DNA of 50,751 nt, taken from contig AOIR01000046.1 in NCBI GenBank assembly GCA_000337115.1, positions 2,331-53,081 of the forward strand, written 5' to 3'. The stretch's first letter is position 1. Every line of letters starts with the position of its first letter. Positions 44,258 to 50,751 of the stretch are shown here, one piece after another. Below the pieces are notes generated by a model. It was not told where the DNA came from. It ran no database searches and saw only the letters and a program-made list of their open reading frames with translations. Source of the DNA: Natrinema thermotolerans DSM 11552. Its GTDB lineage: Archaea; Halobacteriota; Halobacteria; Halobacteriales; Natrialbaceae. Made by a program: the position numbers and the translations under genes.

Positions 44258-44338
44258 GACCCCGATCTCGGGGTCAATTGTCCGCGAAGAGTGGGTTCGC
44301 GGACACCACGGAACGCTAAGGACAACGGATATATCCGT
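44258..44338. promoter_or_regulatory. Cluster of three perfect palindromes
   Basis: Between the divergent recombinase and Fic-like genes lie GACCCCGA/TCGGGGTC (44258-44275, 2-nt spacer), TGTCCGCGAA/TTCGCGGACA (44279-44305, 7-nt spacer) and ACGGATATATCCGT (44325-44338). The last contains a TATA-like core about 34 nt before the Fic-like ATG. Operators, recombinase arm sites or an origin are all possible. Confidence 0.6.
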
Positions 44339-44365
44339 CTCTCCTCGTAGTAGTAAGCCAATCAG

Positions 44366-45265
44366 ATGCCGACTCGAGTTGTTCATCAACACCATCCGGA
44401 CGATATCAACTACTCTCTCGAGGATGTCAGTACGGATCCGGATGCGTTCGAGGACAAACTCAGCGACCCAGCTGACGATGTCAAGGTGATGGACTACTCG
44501 CTGCCGAACGGCGATGTACGTGTACTCTATACGCCGGGGGTGTCGGGAACGGCCGACGATCTCGATCGGGAAATCAGCCCCGCGCAGTTGCAGGACGATT
44601 TAGACCCGATGGATCCGACGAGCCGAGTCGTCGCGATCTGGCTGCTCAAATTCTTCGCGGAGATGCAGCAGGAAGAGCGAGAAAACGGTGATGAGCTTGC
44701 GATCTACAAAAACCTCGAGATCGATCGCGTACCGGAGGCGTTAGACCACGTCTCGTGGGACGGCTCTGTGACCGATGTTGCCGGGAGTCTCATGTCAAAT
44801 CTGATCCTCAGACACTCGCTTCCGAACGCGAATCATCGAACAGGCATTACGATGGCCCAGACCTACCTCGAGGCAGCAGGGGCCGATTTTGAAACGCCGA
44901 AAACGCACACGGAAGAGTACGAATGGCGCGAGTGGGTCGATCCCTATATCGTCGAATCAAAGCGGCTGCTAACCGTGCGACGACACAACCTGTACTTCCT
45001 CACGCTGAAACGGAACGGGTGTGAAATCGTCCGCCGGAAGCACGATATCGAGATTCCACTTGGTGACTACGAACTCGATATGCGCTACTATGAGGCGTGG
45101 GAGGAATACGCCAAACTACATGAAGCACATTGCATCGAGTTCGCCGAGGAACTGGCTGCTCGAGGGGGAGAGGCAGACCTCGTCCAAGAGCCAGCTCTAA
45201 CCGAAGAAGCGTTTATCGACTTTCTGCGTGCGGAAAACGGCAGTCCTGGTACGAAAACGGAGTAA
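44366..45265 (+). CDS. Fic-domain-like protein
   Basis: A 299-residue protein. HSLPNANHRTG (150-160) corresponds to the Fic motif HxFx(D/E)GNGRxxR, with Leu for Phe, Asn for the acidic residue and Ala for the first Gly. The His and the Asn-His-Arg core remain. Fic proteins transfer AMP or other phosphate-linked groups to target proteins and often act as toxins. Because the metal-binding acidic residue is absent, activity is uncertain. The C-terminal 110 residues are Glu-rich and of unknown role. An abortive-infection or toxin role in the provirus is inference. Confidence 0.65.
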   Translation: MPTRVVHQHHPDDINYSLEDVSTDPDAFEDKLSDPADDVKVMDYSLPNGDVRVLYTPGVSGTADDLDREISPAQLQDDLDPMDPTSRVVAIWLLKFFAEMQQEERENGDELAIYKNLEIDRVPEALDHVSWDGSVTDVAGSLMSNLILRHSLPNANHRTGITMAQTYLEAAGADFETPKTHTEEYEWREWVDPYIVESKRLLTVRRHNLYFLTLKRNGCEIVRRKHDIEIPLGDYELDMRYYEAWEEYAKLHEAHCIEFAEELAARGGEADLVQEPALTEEAFIDFLRAENGSPGTKTE

Positions 45266-45268
45266 CGA

Positions 45269-45373
45269 TTAGTCGCGAAGGTGCGCGTTCGACCGCGCCA
45301 ATTCTTGAAGCCGCTCGTTGTCCGGAATGTCGTACTCTTCACTGACATCGCGAACAGCTTCTTGTAGCGACAT
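45269..45373 (-). CDS. 34-residue microprotein converging on the Fic-like gene
   Basis: A short helical reading starting MSLQEAVRDVSEEYDIPDNE. A TATA-like TTTATCT on its strand lies about 26 nt upstream, exactly as for a leaderless haloarchaeal gene. Its stop is 3 nt from that of the Fic-like gene. It could be an antitoxin, though the (S/T)xxxE(G/N) inhibitory motif of Fic antitoxins is not clearly present. Confidence 0.45.
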   Translation of the reverse strand: MSLQEAVRDVSEEYDIPDNERLQELARSNAHLRD

Positions 45374-45477
45374 GGTTGCTGGAGATGTCTATGGGGTTGG
45401 CAGAGATAAAACTTCCCAACATTCCTCTGTTTTCTGCGGTTATCAGCGATACCAGATAAAGTGGTCAATATCGGTCC

Positions 45478-45669
45478 CTATGGTGCGGGATAATCTTCCG
45501 GGTCAATAACGGAAACTTCCCACGTCCCCGCATCGGTCCGCGTCACCCGCACTGGCTGATCTTTCACGTTGCCCTCTTCGTCGACCAATCCAAGCGCCCG
45601 AAGTTCGCCCTTCGGAAGCACAACACCGCCCGACGTACGACCAACTTGTGTCAACTGGTGGATCGGCAT
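45478..45669 (-). CDS. AbrB/SpoVT-like DNA-binding protein
   Basis: A 63-residue swapped-hairpin-type protein. HQLTQVGRTSGGVVLPKGELR is the conserved AbrB/MazE core, followed by an LVDEEGN strand and a polar end. Such proteins act as transition-state regulators or antitoxins and are common in haloarchaeal viruses. It diverges from the virion operon, so it could control late genes. Confidence 0.75.
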   Translation of the reverse strand: MPIHQLTQVGRTSGGVVLPKGELRALGLVDEEGNVKDQPVRVTRTDAGTWEVSVIDPEDYPAP

Positions 45670-45682
45670 GGCTACGTTCCTA

Positions 45683-45720
45683 ACTGGTCCTGAAACTGTT
45701 TAAACATTGGTCTCACCAGT
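45683..45720. promoter_or_regulatory. Inverted repeat flanking the AbrB-like promoter
   Basis: ACTGGT (45683-45688) and ACCAGT (45715-45720) flank a GTTTAAAC TATA-like palindrome (45698-45705). The TATA-like element sits about 30 nt before the AbrB-like ATG on its strand. Confidence 0.4.
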
Positions 45721-45774
45721 ACGAGACTATGATATTCCCGACCGCTATCACTCGCTCTCGAGTCCTATCGAAGC

Positions 45775-46098
45775 ATGGGTGCAGACAACCCGCCACCGAC
45801 TGACGGGAAGCCTATCGACGATGTCTACCATGACCGGAATCTGCTCGCGATCGCCTTTGCGAGAGCGATCCGCCTTACCTGGGGCCCGAACACTGCGGGC
45901 TGGTACTGGCATAACGGGTGGCCTGTCGTCTGGGTCGATACTCCAAGCGGACAGAAATCGTGGCACGTCACCCCCGACCTCGAGGATGTCCTCGAGCGCT
46001 CGTCACTCCAACAGACCGAACCAGCGGACGGCTACGACGGTCACTCGCGGACGCTCAAGAACTGCCGACTCGCCCGCTACATCACCGGTGCCTATTGA
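45775..46098 (+). CDS. Viral protein of unknown function, start of the late string
   Basis: A 107-residue protein without a recognised family. The central part is Trp-rich (LTWGPNTAGWYWHNGWPVVWVD) and looks like a compact beta domain; a charged helix (HVTPDLEDVLERSSL) and RYITGAY end follow. It is the first rightward gene of the virion module, and its stop overlaps the next start in TGATG. Confidence 0.7.
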   Translation: MGADNPPPTDGKPIDDVYHDRNLLAIAFARAIRLTWGPNTAGWYWHNGWPVVWVDTPSGQKSWHVTPDLEDVLERSSLQQTEPADGYDGHSRTLKNCRLARYITGAY

Positions 46099-46853
46099 TG
46101 ACCGAACGGATCGAGTTCGGATCGAAAGCGGCGGCCGACCAGTTCCGCGATGACTACGAGGATCACCTCTGCACCGACGATGACCGCCGACTCAAGACCG
46201 TCGCGATCTCCTCGGACGCACCCGACCACGTCCTCGAAACGGCGACGATCGAGGCCGCGGCGGGGCGCTCCGAACGCGGTGGTCGTGGCGGCCAAGCCGA
46301 GTTGACCGACCACGAACGCGAGTCGATCGACTTCTCGCGAACGTCGGTCCCCCACGCCAGGAGCGTGAAGGGGCTGATGATCGACGAGGGCGTCGACGAC
46401 TGGCTCGCCTACTACGACCACACGCTTAGCGTCGACGAACATCGCGAAGTGGCAAAGCGAGCCACCCTCGACGAACGTGGCGATCGGCTCGACGGTGACA
46501 CCAACGTCGACGATCGCCTCGCCGATCTCGAGGGAGCGCAAGACGAGCAGTGCGGCCACGCTCGCGACCACTGCGAGGACGGCGAGGACGAGGCTTGCGA
46601 GTTCCTCGTCGAGTCGTGCGGCTTCGACGAGGAAGACGTCGAGGCCCTCGTCGGCGACGCTCGAGCAGACGACCCGCCGGGCGAACTCTACGGCGCCAAG
46701 AATCTGGCCTGGCGACGCTACCAGATCGCCGTGGCGGAGGCGAAGGAGGCCGCGGCAGCGGTCAACGAACTGAACGACCTCCTCGGGAAGCCGGCCACGG
46801 CGTTCCGCGAGCTGGGCCAGCGCGAACTGACGAAAGACGACATCGACTGGTAA
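46098..46853 (+). CDS. Acidic viral protein of unknown function
   Basis: A 251-residue hydrophilic protein. It has an N-terminal alpha/beta segment (RIEFGSKAAADQFRDDYEDH), a Gly/Arg-rich stretch (RSERGGRGG), a long acidic middle with scattered Cys/His (EQCGHARDHCEDGEDEACEF), and a C-terminal Ala-rich helix. A scaffold or DNA-associated virion role would fit its place before the membrane protein genes. This is inference from position only. Confidence 0.7.
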   Translation: MTERIEFGSKAAADQFRDDYEDHLCTDDDRRLKTVAISSDAPDHVLETATIEAAAGRSERGGRGGQAELTDHERESIDFSRTSVPHARSVKGLMIDEGVDDWLAYYDHTLSVDEHREVAKRATLDERGDRLDGDTNVDDRLADLEGAQDEQCGHARDHCEDGEDEACEFLVESCGFDEEDVEALVGDARADDPPGELYGAKNLAWRRYQIAVAEAKEAAAAVNELNDLLGKPATAFRELGQRELTKDDIDW

Positions 46854-46857
46854 CACC

Positions 46858-47505
46858 ATGACAGGCTACTACTGCCCCGTAGAGGGGTGCGAGAAGCACG
46901 AAGACGAATGGGACGACGACCAACCTCCGTTTACCTCCAAGGAAGGGGTTCAGGGCCACGTCAACGCCAAACCCGACGACGACCACCAGCAGGCTCGGGA
47001 CGCGGGGGCGTGGGTAGGGGCCCCCGAGGCAGGCAAAGCAGGGGACGGCGAGGGGGACGAGAGCGACGACGACCAGCAAAACGACCAGCAAGAAGGGGGC
47101 GATCAGGGGGCCTCGAGCGGTGGCTCGGACCCCTCGACCAGCCCCTCGAGCGACGACGACATGACCACGACCAACGACGACCAACCGGACGACCAGGGAG
47201 AACCCGCAGACAGCACGGACCCATGGGACCCAGACGACCAGGGAGACGACCAGCAAACAGGGGGCCCTCAGGGGGCCTCGAGCGGTGGGTCGACCCCCTC
47301 GACCGGCCCCTCGTTCGGCGGCCCGAGTCTTCGGACGACCGCACTCCTGATCGGGGCGGCCGTCGCGATCGCCGTCGTGATCGTTCTGTGGCGACGCCGT
47401 CGGTCGGACTCAATCGATGCCGACTCGGCCGACCCGACCCCCGACGACGAGGACGAGTCGACCGGCAACGGCATCGACCGCGAAAGCGGGGGTGGCCTCC
47501 GGTGA
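46858..47505 (+). CDS. Viral membrane protein with zinc finger and Gly/Ser-rich repeats
   Basis: A 215-residue protein. The N-terminus has a C2H2-like pattern (CPVEGC with later His in GHVNAK and DDDH). A long disordered acidic region contains two near copies of QGASSGGSDPSTSPS about 50 residues apart. A single transmembrane helix, TALLIGAAVAIAVVIVLW (about 163-180), is followed by Arg residues and an acidic tail. A virion-membrane or spike-associated role is likely. Its stop overlaps the next GTG by 4 nt. Confidence 0.75.
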   Translation: MTGYYCPVEGCEKHEDEWDDDQPPFTSKEGVQGHVNAKPDDDHQQARDAGAWVGAPEAGKAGDGEGDESDDDQQNDQQEGGDQGASSGGSDPSTSPSSDDDMTTTNDDQPDDQGEPADSTDPWDPDDQGDDQQTGGPQGASSGGSTPSTGPSFGGPSLRTTALLIGAAVAIAVVIVLWRRRRSDSIDADSADPTPDDEDESTGNGIDRESGGGLR

Positions 47506-48029
47506 GCGACGCGGTCAACGAGTCCGAGGACGCCACCGACGAACCCGGACCCGAACTCGAGGAGGACGCCTATGCGGAGGTCGACCCGGAGATCGCCGAG
47601 CAGGTCGCTGCGGCCGACGCCGAGGATGATGCCGACGACGCCGGCGACGAGGTAGACGTCGACGACCCAGCGGACGATTCGGACGCCGGCGACGGCGCGG
47701 ATGACTCGCCGAACGACCTCACTCCCGGCCACATCTACTGCAAGGCGCTCGGAGCAGGTGCGACCATCGGGCAGGAACGGATGGGGTCGGGCGTCGACGA
47801 CCGATCGGAGTCGATCGAGGAGTACGCGGCCCTCGCGAAGGACCTCGACTTGGACGACTACTTCGATCAGTGGTACGCCGAGAACTTCGGCGGAGATCCC
47901 GATCTCGGACCTGGACAGGGGCTCGTTGCGTTCACGTCGCTGTTCGCGGTGATGGTCCTCGTCGAGGACGCAGAGATGCTCGACGGCGCGATCGATTCGA
48001 TGAACGACCTTTCGACGGAGGAAGCATGA
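47502..48029 (+). CDS. Acidic viral protein with C-terminal hydrophobic segment
   Basis: A 175-residue protein. The first 80 residues are almost all Asp/Glu/Ala. The second half is structured, with GHIYCKALGAGATIG and a hydrophobic segment GLVAFTSLFAVMVLVEDAEML that could be a membrane helix. The GTG start overlaps the preceding TGA, and the stop overlaps the next ATG. A virion protein is assumed from the coupled string. Confidence 0.7.
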   Translation: MSDAVNESEDATDEPGPELEEDAYAEVDPEIAEQVAAADAEDDADDAGDEVDVDDPADDSDAGDGADDSPNDLTPGHIYCKALGAGATIGQERMGSGVDDRSESIEEYAALAKDLDLDDYFDQWYAENFGGDPDLGPGQGLVAFTSLFAVMVLVEDAEMLDGAIDSMNDLSTEEA

Positions 48030-48604
48030 ATCTGCGAAACCTTGCAACCGGCGGAGATCCCCGGAAAGCGATGGCAGAACAGTTCTTCAAGAGCCAGCAG
48101 GCCGAGGCGTTCCTCTCGATCGTCGCCCATCGCGAGCGCCGGATGATGGAGGCCGTCGCCGACCTCCAGGAGGCGGCCGGCGACGACATCGAACCCATCG
48201 AGGGGCTGCCGTCGGTCGACGACCGCGTCGGTCAAATCCGCTCGATGGCCCTCGCGATGATCGACGGCTCGCTCCCCTCGTGGTACGTCACGGAGGCGAT
48301 GCACGACCTCGAGAACGCCGAGGAGGCCGCTCAGTACGCCGACCAGACGCCGGAAGAGTGGCAAGAGACCAAAGAGACGTGGGCCGACCGCTACCGCGAT
48401 CAGGGAATCGAGGGCGGCGTCGACGAACTCGCGACGGCTCACGTTCGGGCCCGCTTCGATGTCGACGACCTCGAGACGTTCCGCGAGGCCGTCATCGAGT
48501 GGTCCGACGAGAGACGCCAAGCCGTCCTCGAAGAGGCACTCGCCGGCGGCCTCGAGATGGCCGAGCAAGGCATCTACGAGGTAGCGGAGGACCTCGAGGG
48601 ATGA
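48026..48604 (+). CDS. Helical viral protein preceding the packaging ATPase
   Basis: A 192-residue predominantly helical protein (FFKSQQAEAFLSIVAHRERRMMEAVADLQEA, WYVTEAMHDLENAEEAAQYA, FREAVIEWSDERRQAVLEEAL). No family is recognised. ATGA overlaps at both ends couple it to the acidic protein and the ATPase. It could be a packaging accessory protein or scaffold. Confidence 0.7.
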   Translation: MNLRNLATGGDPRKAMAEQFFKSQQAEAFLSIVAHRERRMMEAVADLQEAAGDDIEPIEGLPSVDDRVGQIRSMALAMIDGSLPSWYVTEAMHDLENAEEAAQYADQTPEEWQETKETWADRYRDQGIEGGVDELATAHVRARFDVDDLETFREAVIEWSDERRQAVLEEALAGGLEMAEQGIYEVAEDLEG

Positions 48605-49389
48605 ACCTCGCGTTCGGTGCCCGGACGAACTGGGGGAAGAGCTACGGGCTGCAGGCGTACACCGAGCGGAACGCACCGGAGTACGACCGGACGGTCCTCG
48701 TCGACTACAAGGACGAGTACACCGGGCTGGTCGAGTCGGGGCTCCTGCAGCGGCTCCCGATCCGACCCGGCACGGAGAACCTGTCTCGGGCCGAGTGGCG
48801 GCAGATCCTCGAGGATAACGGGAACCTGCAACTCGGCCGCGACGGGATGACCGACGACGCCTGGCGGGAGACGATTGCGACGGTGATCGAGGCGCTGGCC
48901 CAGCTCGAAGAACGGACGTTCCTCGGGTTGGACGAGGCCCATCGACTCGCGCCGCAGGGGAAGGGCTACCCGGACGCTTTCGACACGCTCGCGACGACGT
49001 GGCACGGCGACGGAATGGGCGTCGGGTGGGTTACTCAGCGGTTTGCGAAACTCGACGAAGACATCGCCTCGCAGTGTCAGGCGTCGATGCTCGGCGGCTT
49101 CGGCTCCGGCAACGACCTCGACAAGGTTCGCGGGATCGTCGAGTACCCCGCCGACGTTCACAAGGCCGACGCCGAAACCTGCCCGCGGACGCTTCCCGAC
49201 GATCTCCTCGTCGACGGCGAGCCGCTCACGCTTCGCCGGTTCAGCGACGACGCGGGCAACACGATCGGTTCCGAGTGGATCTACTCGGACGATACAACGC
49301 TGCAGCGGATCGACTCGCGCGATTGGACGCTCAACAGCACGCACTACGGCAGCGACCGGGTCCGGATCAAACACCCCTTCGACGACTAA
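48601..49389 (+). CDS. Viral genome-packaging ATPase (FtsK/HerA superfamily)
   Basis: A 262-residue ATPase. The P-loop is GARTNWGKSY (about 6-15), the Walker B is TFLGLDEAHRLAP, and a sensor-like segment WVTQRFAKLDEDI follows. This compact form, starting directly at the P-loop strand, is typical of membrane-containing icosahedral viruses of the PRD1/sphaerolipovirus lineage, whose ATPase pumps DNA through the portal vertex. It lies just before membrane and capsid genes as in those viruses. A HerA-like host ATPase would be much longer. Confidence 0.85.
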   Translation: MNLAFGARTNWGKSYGLQAYTERNAPEYDRTVLVDYKDEYTGLVESGLLQRLPIRPGTENLSRAEWRQILEDNGNLQLGRDGMTDDAWRETIATVIEALAQLEERTFLGLDEAHRLAPQGKGYPDAFDTLATTWHGDGMGVGWVTQRFAKLDEDIASQCQASMLGGFGSGNDLDKVRGIVEYPADVHKADAETCPRTLPDDLLVDGEPLTLRRFSDDAGNTIGSEWIYSDDTTLQRIDSRDWTLNSTHYGSDRVRIKHPFDD

Positions 49390-49395
49390 CTCACG

Positions 49396-49572
49396 ATGAG
49401 AACCGACATCACGCTCCGCGGGAGCAAGGCCGACCAGTTCGAACGGATTCAAGATCGCCTCGAGGACCGTCGCGGTCACGAACTTTCGCGGGCCGATGTC
49501 GTTGGGGCCCTGATGGCGGACTTCGAACAGGACCTCGAGGACGATCGTGGCCGACAGCGGCCGCGGCCGTGA
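49396..49572 (+). CDS. 58-residue ribbon-helix-helix-like microprotein
   Basis: A small protein starting MRTDITLRGSKADQFERIQD. The opening strand DITLRG, a helix, then LSRADVVGALMADFEQDL looks like the ribbon-helix-helix fold of CopG-type DNA-binding proteins. It begins 6 nt after the ATPase stop codon and matches neighbouring codon use. A late-gene regulator is possible. Confidence 0.6.
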   Translation: MRTDITLRGSKADQFERIQDRLEDRRGHELSRADVVGALMADFEQDLEDDRGRQRPRP

Positions 49573-49674
49573 CGGCAGTCCGCGGGCAACTGCGGGCAAC
49601 CGCTGCGGTCCGCGTCGGCTGACTGCGGTTCTAACGCGCTCTTATTCCTGTTTTCGGCTGTTTGATCGGGTCGC
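49573..49674. promoter_or_regulatory. Spacer before capsid genes
   Basis: About 100 nt with repeated CTGCGG/TCCGCG-type words and an A+T-richer end (CTCTTATTCCTGTTTT) 30-45 nt before the next ATG. It probably holds a capsid-gene promoter. No gene is seen. Confidence 0.35.
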
Positions 49675-49950
49675 ATGGCAATGCAATTCGATCAGGCCAC
49701 GGAGGTCCTGACTGACAGTGACGTGTGGATGGATGTCGGCTTCGTCGCGGGCGGCTACCTCGTCCCGTACCTCGTCGACACCGCGACGGGGACGATGCTC
49801 CCGTCGGAAATCTTCGGTATCGGTGGGATGGCTGTCGGCGAGATGGTCGTCAACAACCGAGCATTCACCCTCGGATCGGGCGCATTCGCCGTCCGCGAGG
49901 CTGCCGAGCGCTTCAACGCTCAGGGCATGATCAACGAGGTGCTGGCGTAG
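49675..49950 (+). CDS. Small virion membrane protein (VP12-like)
   Basis: A 91-residue protein with two hydrophobic stretches (VWMDVGFVAGGYLVPYLV and EIFGIGGMAVGEMVV) and a helical C-terminus. In SH1-type viruses the small membrane protein VP12 is encoded between the ATPase and VP7, the same relative place and size. The match is by position and character, not by confirmed homology. An ATG two codons downstream is an alternative start. The next gene starts directly at its stop codon. Confidence 0.7.
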   Translation: MAMQFDQATEVLTDSDVWMDVGFVAGGYLVPYLVDTATGTMLPSEIFGIGGMAVGEMVVNNRAFTLGSGAFAVREAAERFNAQGMINEVLA

Positions 49951-50442
49951 ATGAGTCTGCAACTGTACGCCGCCCTCGGCGACTCGAGCAAGTACGTCGA
50001 GACGGACACGAACGTGCCGGGCCAACTCACTCCGGTCCTCTCGATCAACCCCAAAGACGGCGTGGGCGTCCTCTTCCGCAACCGCGTCGATGTCGGGGAC
50101 AAGGTCGGTATCCCGATCTACGGGAAGTTCCGCGACGCCGACGGAAACCCGCTACCGGCCGACACCCGCGTCGCAATTGGGTACCAGGCGCCGACCGACG
50201 AGTCGATTCAGGTCGTCTCCGATCCGAAGTCGACGATCGCGAGCTACATCAAGAACTCCGTCTCGGATCAGCAAGACGACCGGCGAGTCGACGCGGTCAA
50301 GCACGCGCTCAAGGGGAACGGCCTCGAGGTCCGCGACATCGACGAAGCGTTCATCCTCGTCGATTCGGCCGAGCAGATCGACCACTCTCAGAGTGAGATC
50401 TACCTCGAGGAGTCGGCGCTGGCGGAGGTGGACCTCGAGTAA
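49951..50442 (+). CDS. Putative small major capsid protein (VP7-like, single jelly roll)
   Basis: A 163-residue beta-rich protein (TPVLSINPKDGVGVLFRNRV, GIPIYGKFRDADGNP, TRVAIGYQAP, IYLEESALAEVDL). Its size, about 18 kDa, is near that of the small capsid protein VP7 of sphaerolipoviruses, and it lies between the VP12-like gene and another capsid-like gene. The single-jelly-roll assignment is inference from gene order and strand content. The stop overlaps the next ATG (TAATG). Confidence 0.65.
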   Translation: MSLQLYAALGDSSKYVETDTNVPGQLTPVLSINPKDGVGVLFRNRVDVGDKVGIPIYGKFRDADGNPLPADTRVAIGYQAPTDESIQVVSDPKSTIASYIKNSVSDQQDDRRVDAVKHALKGNGLEVRDIDEAFILVDSAEQIDHSQSEIYLEESALAEVDLE

Positions 50443-50734
50443 TGTCGGTCAAGAGGCAACTCAAGTCGGCCGACTGGGTCCCCGGCAGCGTCTCCCTTCG
50501 CGATTTCAACACCCAAGCGGGAACCCCGGGAGAGGAGTCGGTCGTCGCGGAGATCGAGACCGGGCGGGCGCTCCAGCTCCGGGACGACCCGGACAGCGAG
50601 CTTCGGCTCGTTCTCCCGGCACACGAACACTTCGCGACCGACGGGACGGCCGACAACTCAGAGACGTTCGAACTCGGTCACAACCTGATCGAGAGCCCGA
50701 CGACCCAGGACTTCCTGCTGTGGGAGGATGGGGC
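50442..50734 (+). CDS. Putative large major capsid protein (VP4-like), truncated by the window end
   Basis: About 97 real codons of a rightward gene (MSVKRQLKSADWVPGSVSLR...), beta-strand-rich (ELRLVLPAHEHF) and coupled to the preceding gene. By gene order it corresponds to VP4, usually about 230 residues. The frame runs on into adapter sequence, where the apparent residues after WEDG are artificial. Everything downstream (VP13, VP2 and so on, and attR) is missing. Confidence 0.6.
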
Positions 50735-50751
50735 CTGTCTCTTATACACAT
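50735..50751. other. Tn5 mosaic-end (Nextera) adapter sequence
   Basis: The last 17 bases, CTGTCTCTTATACACAT, are the start of the 19-bp Tn5 mosaic end used in tagmentation libraries. On the other strand this reads as the familiar artefact peptide MCIRDR. It is not biological sequence. Confidence 0.95.

Larger units (their letters stand above)
36258..50734. mobile_element. Integrated sphaerolipovirus/SNJ1-like provirus (right end missing)
   Basis: The left boundary is inferred at the 3' half of tRNA-Ala (attL). An integrase is adjacent, followed by early genes (orphan methyltransferase, zinc ribbons, repressors), a cargo block, and a structural module with a packaging ATPase and capsid-like genes. 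No second copy of the tRNA 3' end is visible, so attR lies beyond the window. The exact core length cannot be read from one end. Natrinema virus SNJ1 and SH1/PH1/HHIV-2-type viruses share the ATPase-VP12-VP7-VP4 order. Confidence 0.8.

Noticed and set aside
50506-50751. Leftward 81-residue reading frame beginning MCIRDR at the window end
   Set aside because: Its start is the reverse complement of the Tn5 mosaic-end adapter, and the rest lies antisense to the capsid-like gene.
1-50751. CRISPR array
   Set aside because: No regularly spaced direct repeats with unique spacers were seen on reading through; the repeats found are tandem, inverted or isolated pairs.

Overview
The window is haloarchaeal DNA. 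It is strongly GC- and CTCGAG-rich, its proteins are very acidic, many genes are leaderless with a TATA box about 25 nt upstream, and archaeal markers occur throughout (PAN, PolB, Mre11/Rad50, FEN-1, halocyanin, phosphomevalonate decarboxylase). A Natrinema/Haloterrigena-like member of the Natrialbaceae is plausible, but that is inference.

Positions 1 to about 36 kb are chromosomal and largely housekeeping: a partial quinol-monooxygenase-like gene, a halocyanin, archaetidylserine synthase, a HEAT-repeat protein, and a secreted phospholipase-D-like protein with a lamin-tail domain. An iron/Fe-S neighbourhood follows (DtxR-type regulator, ferritin-like protein, sufC-sufB-sufD behind a perfect 16-bp palindrome). 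Next come DNA polymerase B, rad50-mre11, PAN, a prenyl diphosphate synthase, an M28 peptidase, an NAD-kinase-like protein, endonuclease III, phosphomevalonate decarboxylase, FEN-1, several regulators (winged helix, TrmB-type, HalOD1), a cold-shock protein and tRNA-Gly(TCC).

From tRNA-Ala(GGC) at 36216-36287 to the window end lies an integrated virus, still incomplete on the right. Its left arm holds a tyrosine integrase beside the tRNA 3' end, an orphan C5-cytosine methyltransferase, two zinc-ribbon microproteins and a winged-helix protein in one translationally coupled string, then two phiH-repressor-like winged-helix genes across a nested inverted repeat. A clearly A+T-rich cassette follows: a C5 DNA methyltransferase, a GHKL (MORC/Hsp90-like) ATPase and a Rossmann methyltransferase-like protein, with no recognisable nuclease. 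It is the best candidate for an undescribed defence or epigenetic system. After it come a second, short recombinase, a set of palindromes, a Fic-like protein, an AbrB-like protein, and a rightward string of virion genes. The order packaging ATPase, small membrane protein, 163-aa protein, next capsid-like protein matches the sphaerolipovirus/SNJ1 block (ATPase, VP12, VP7, VP4).

The last 17 bases are the Tn5 (Nextera) mosaic end. The window therefore stops at a sequencing adapter inside the putative large capsid gene, and the last residues of that frame are artificial.
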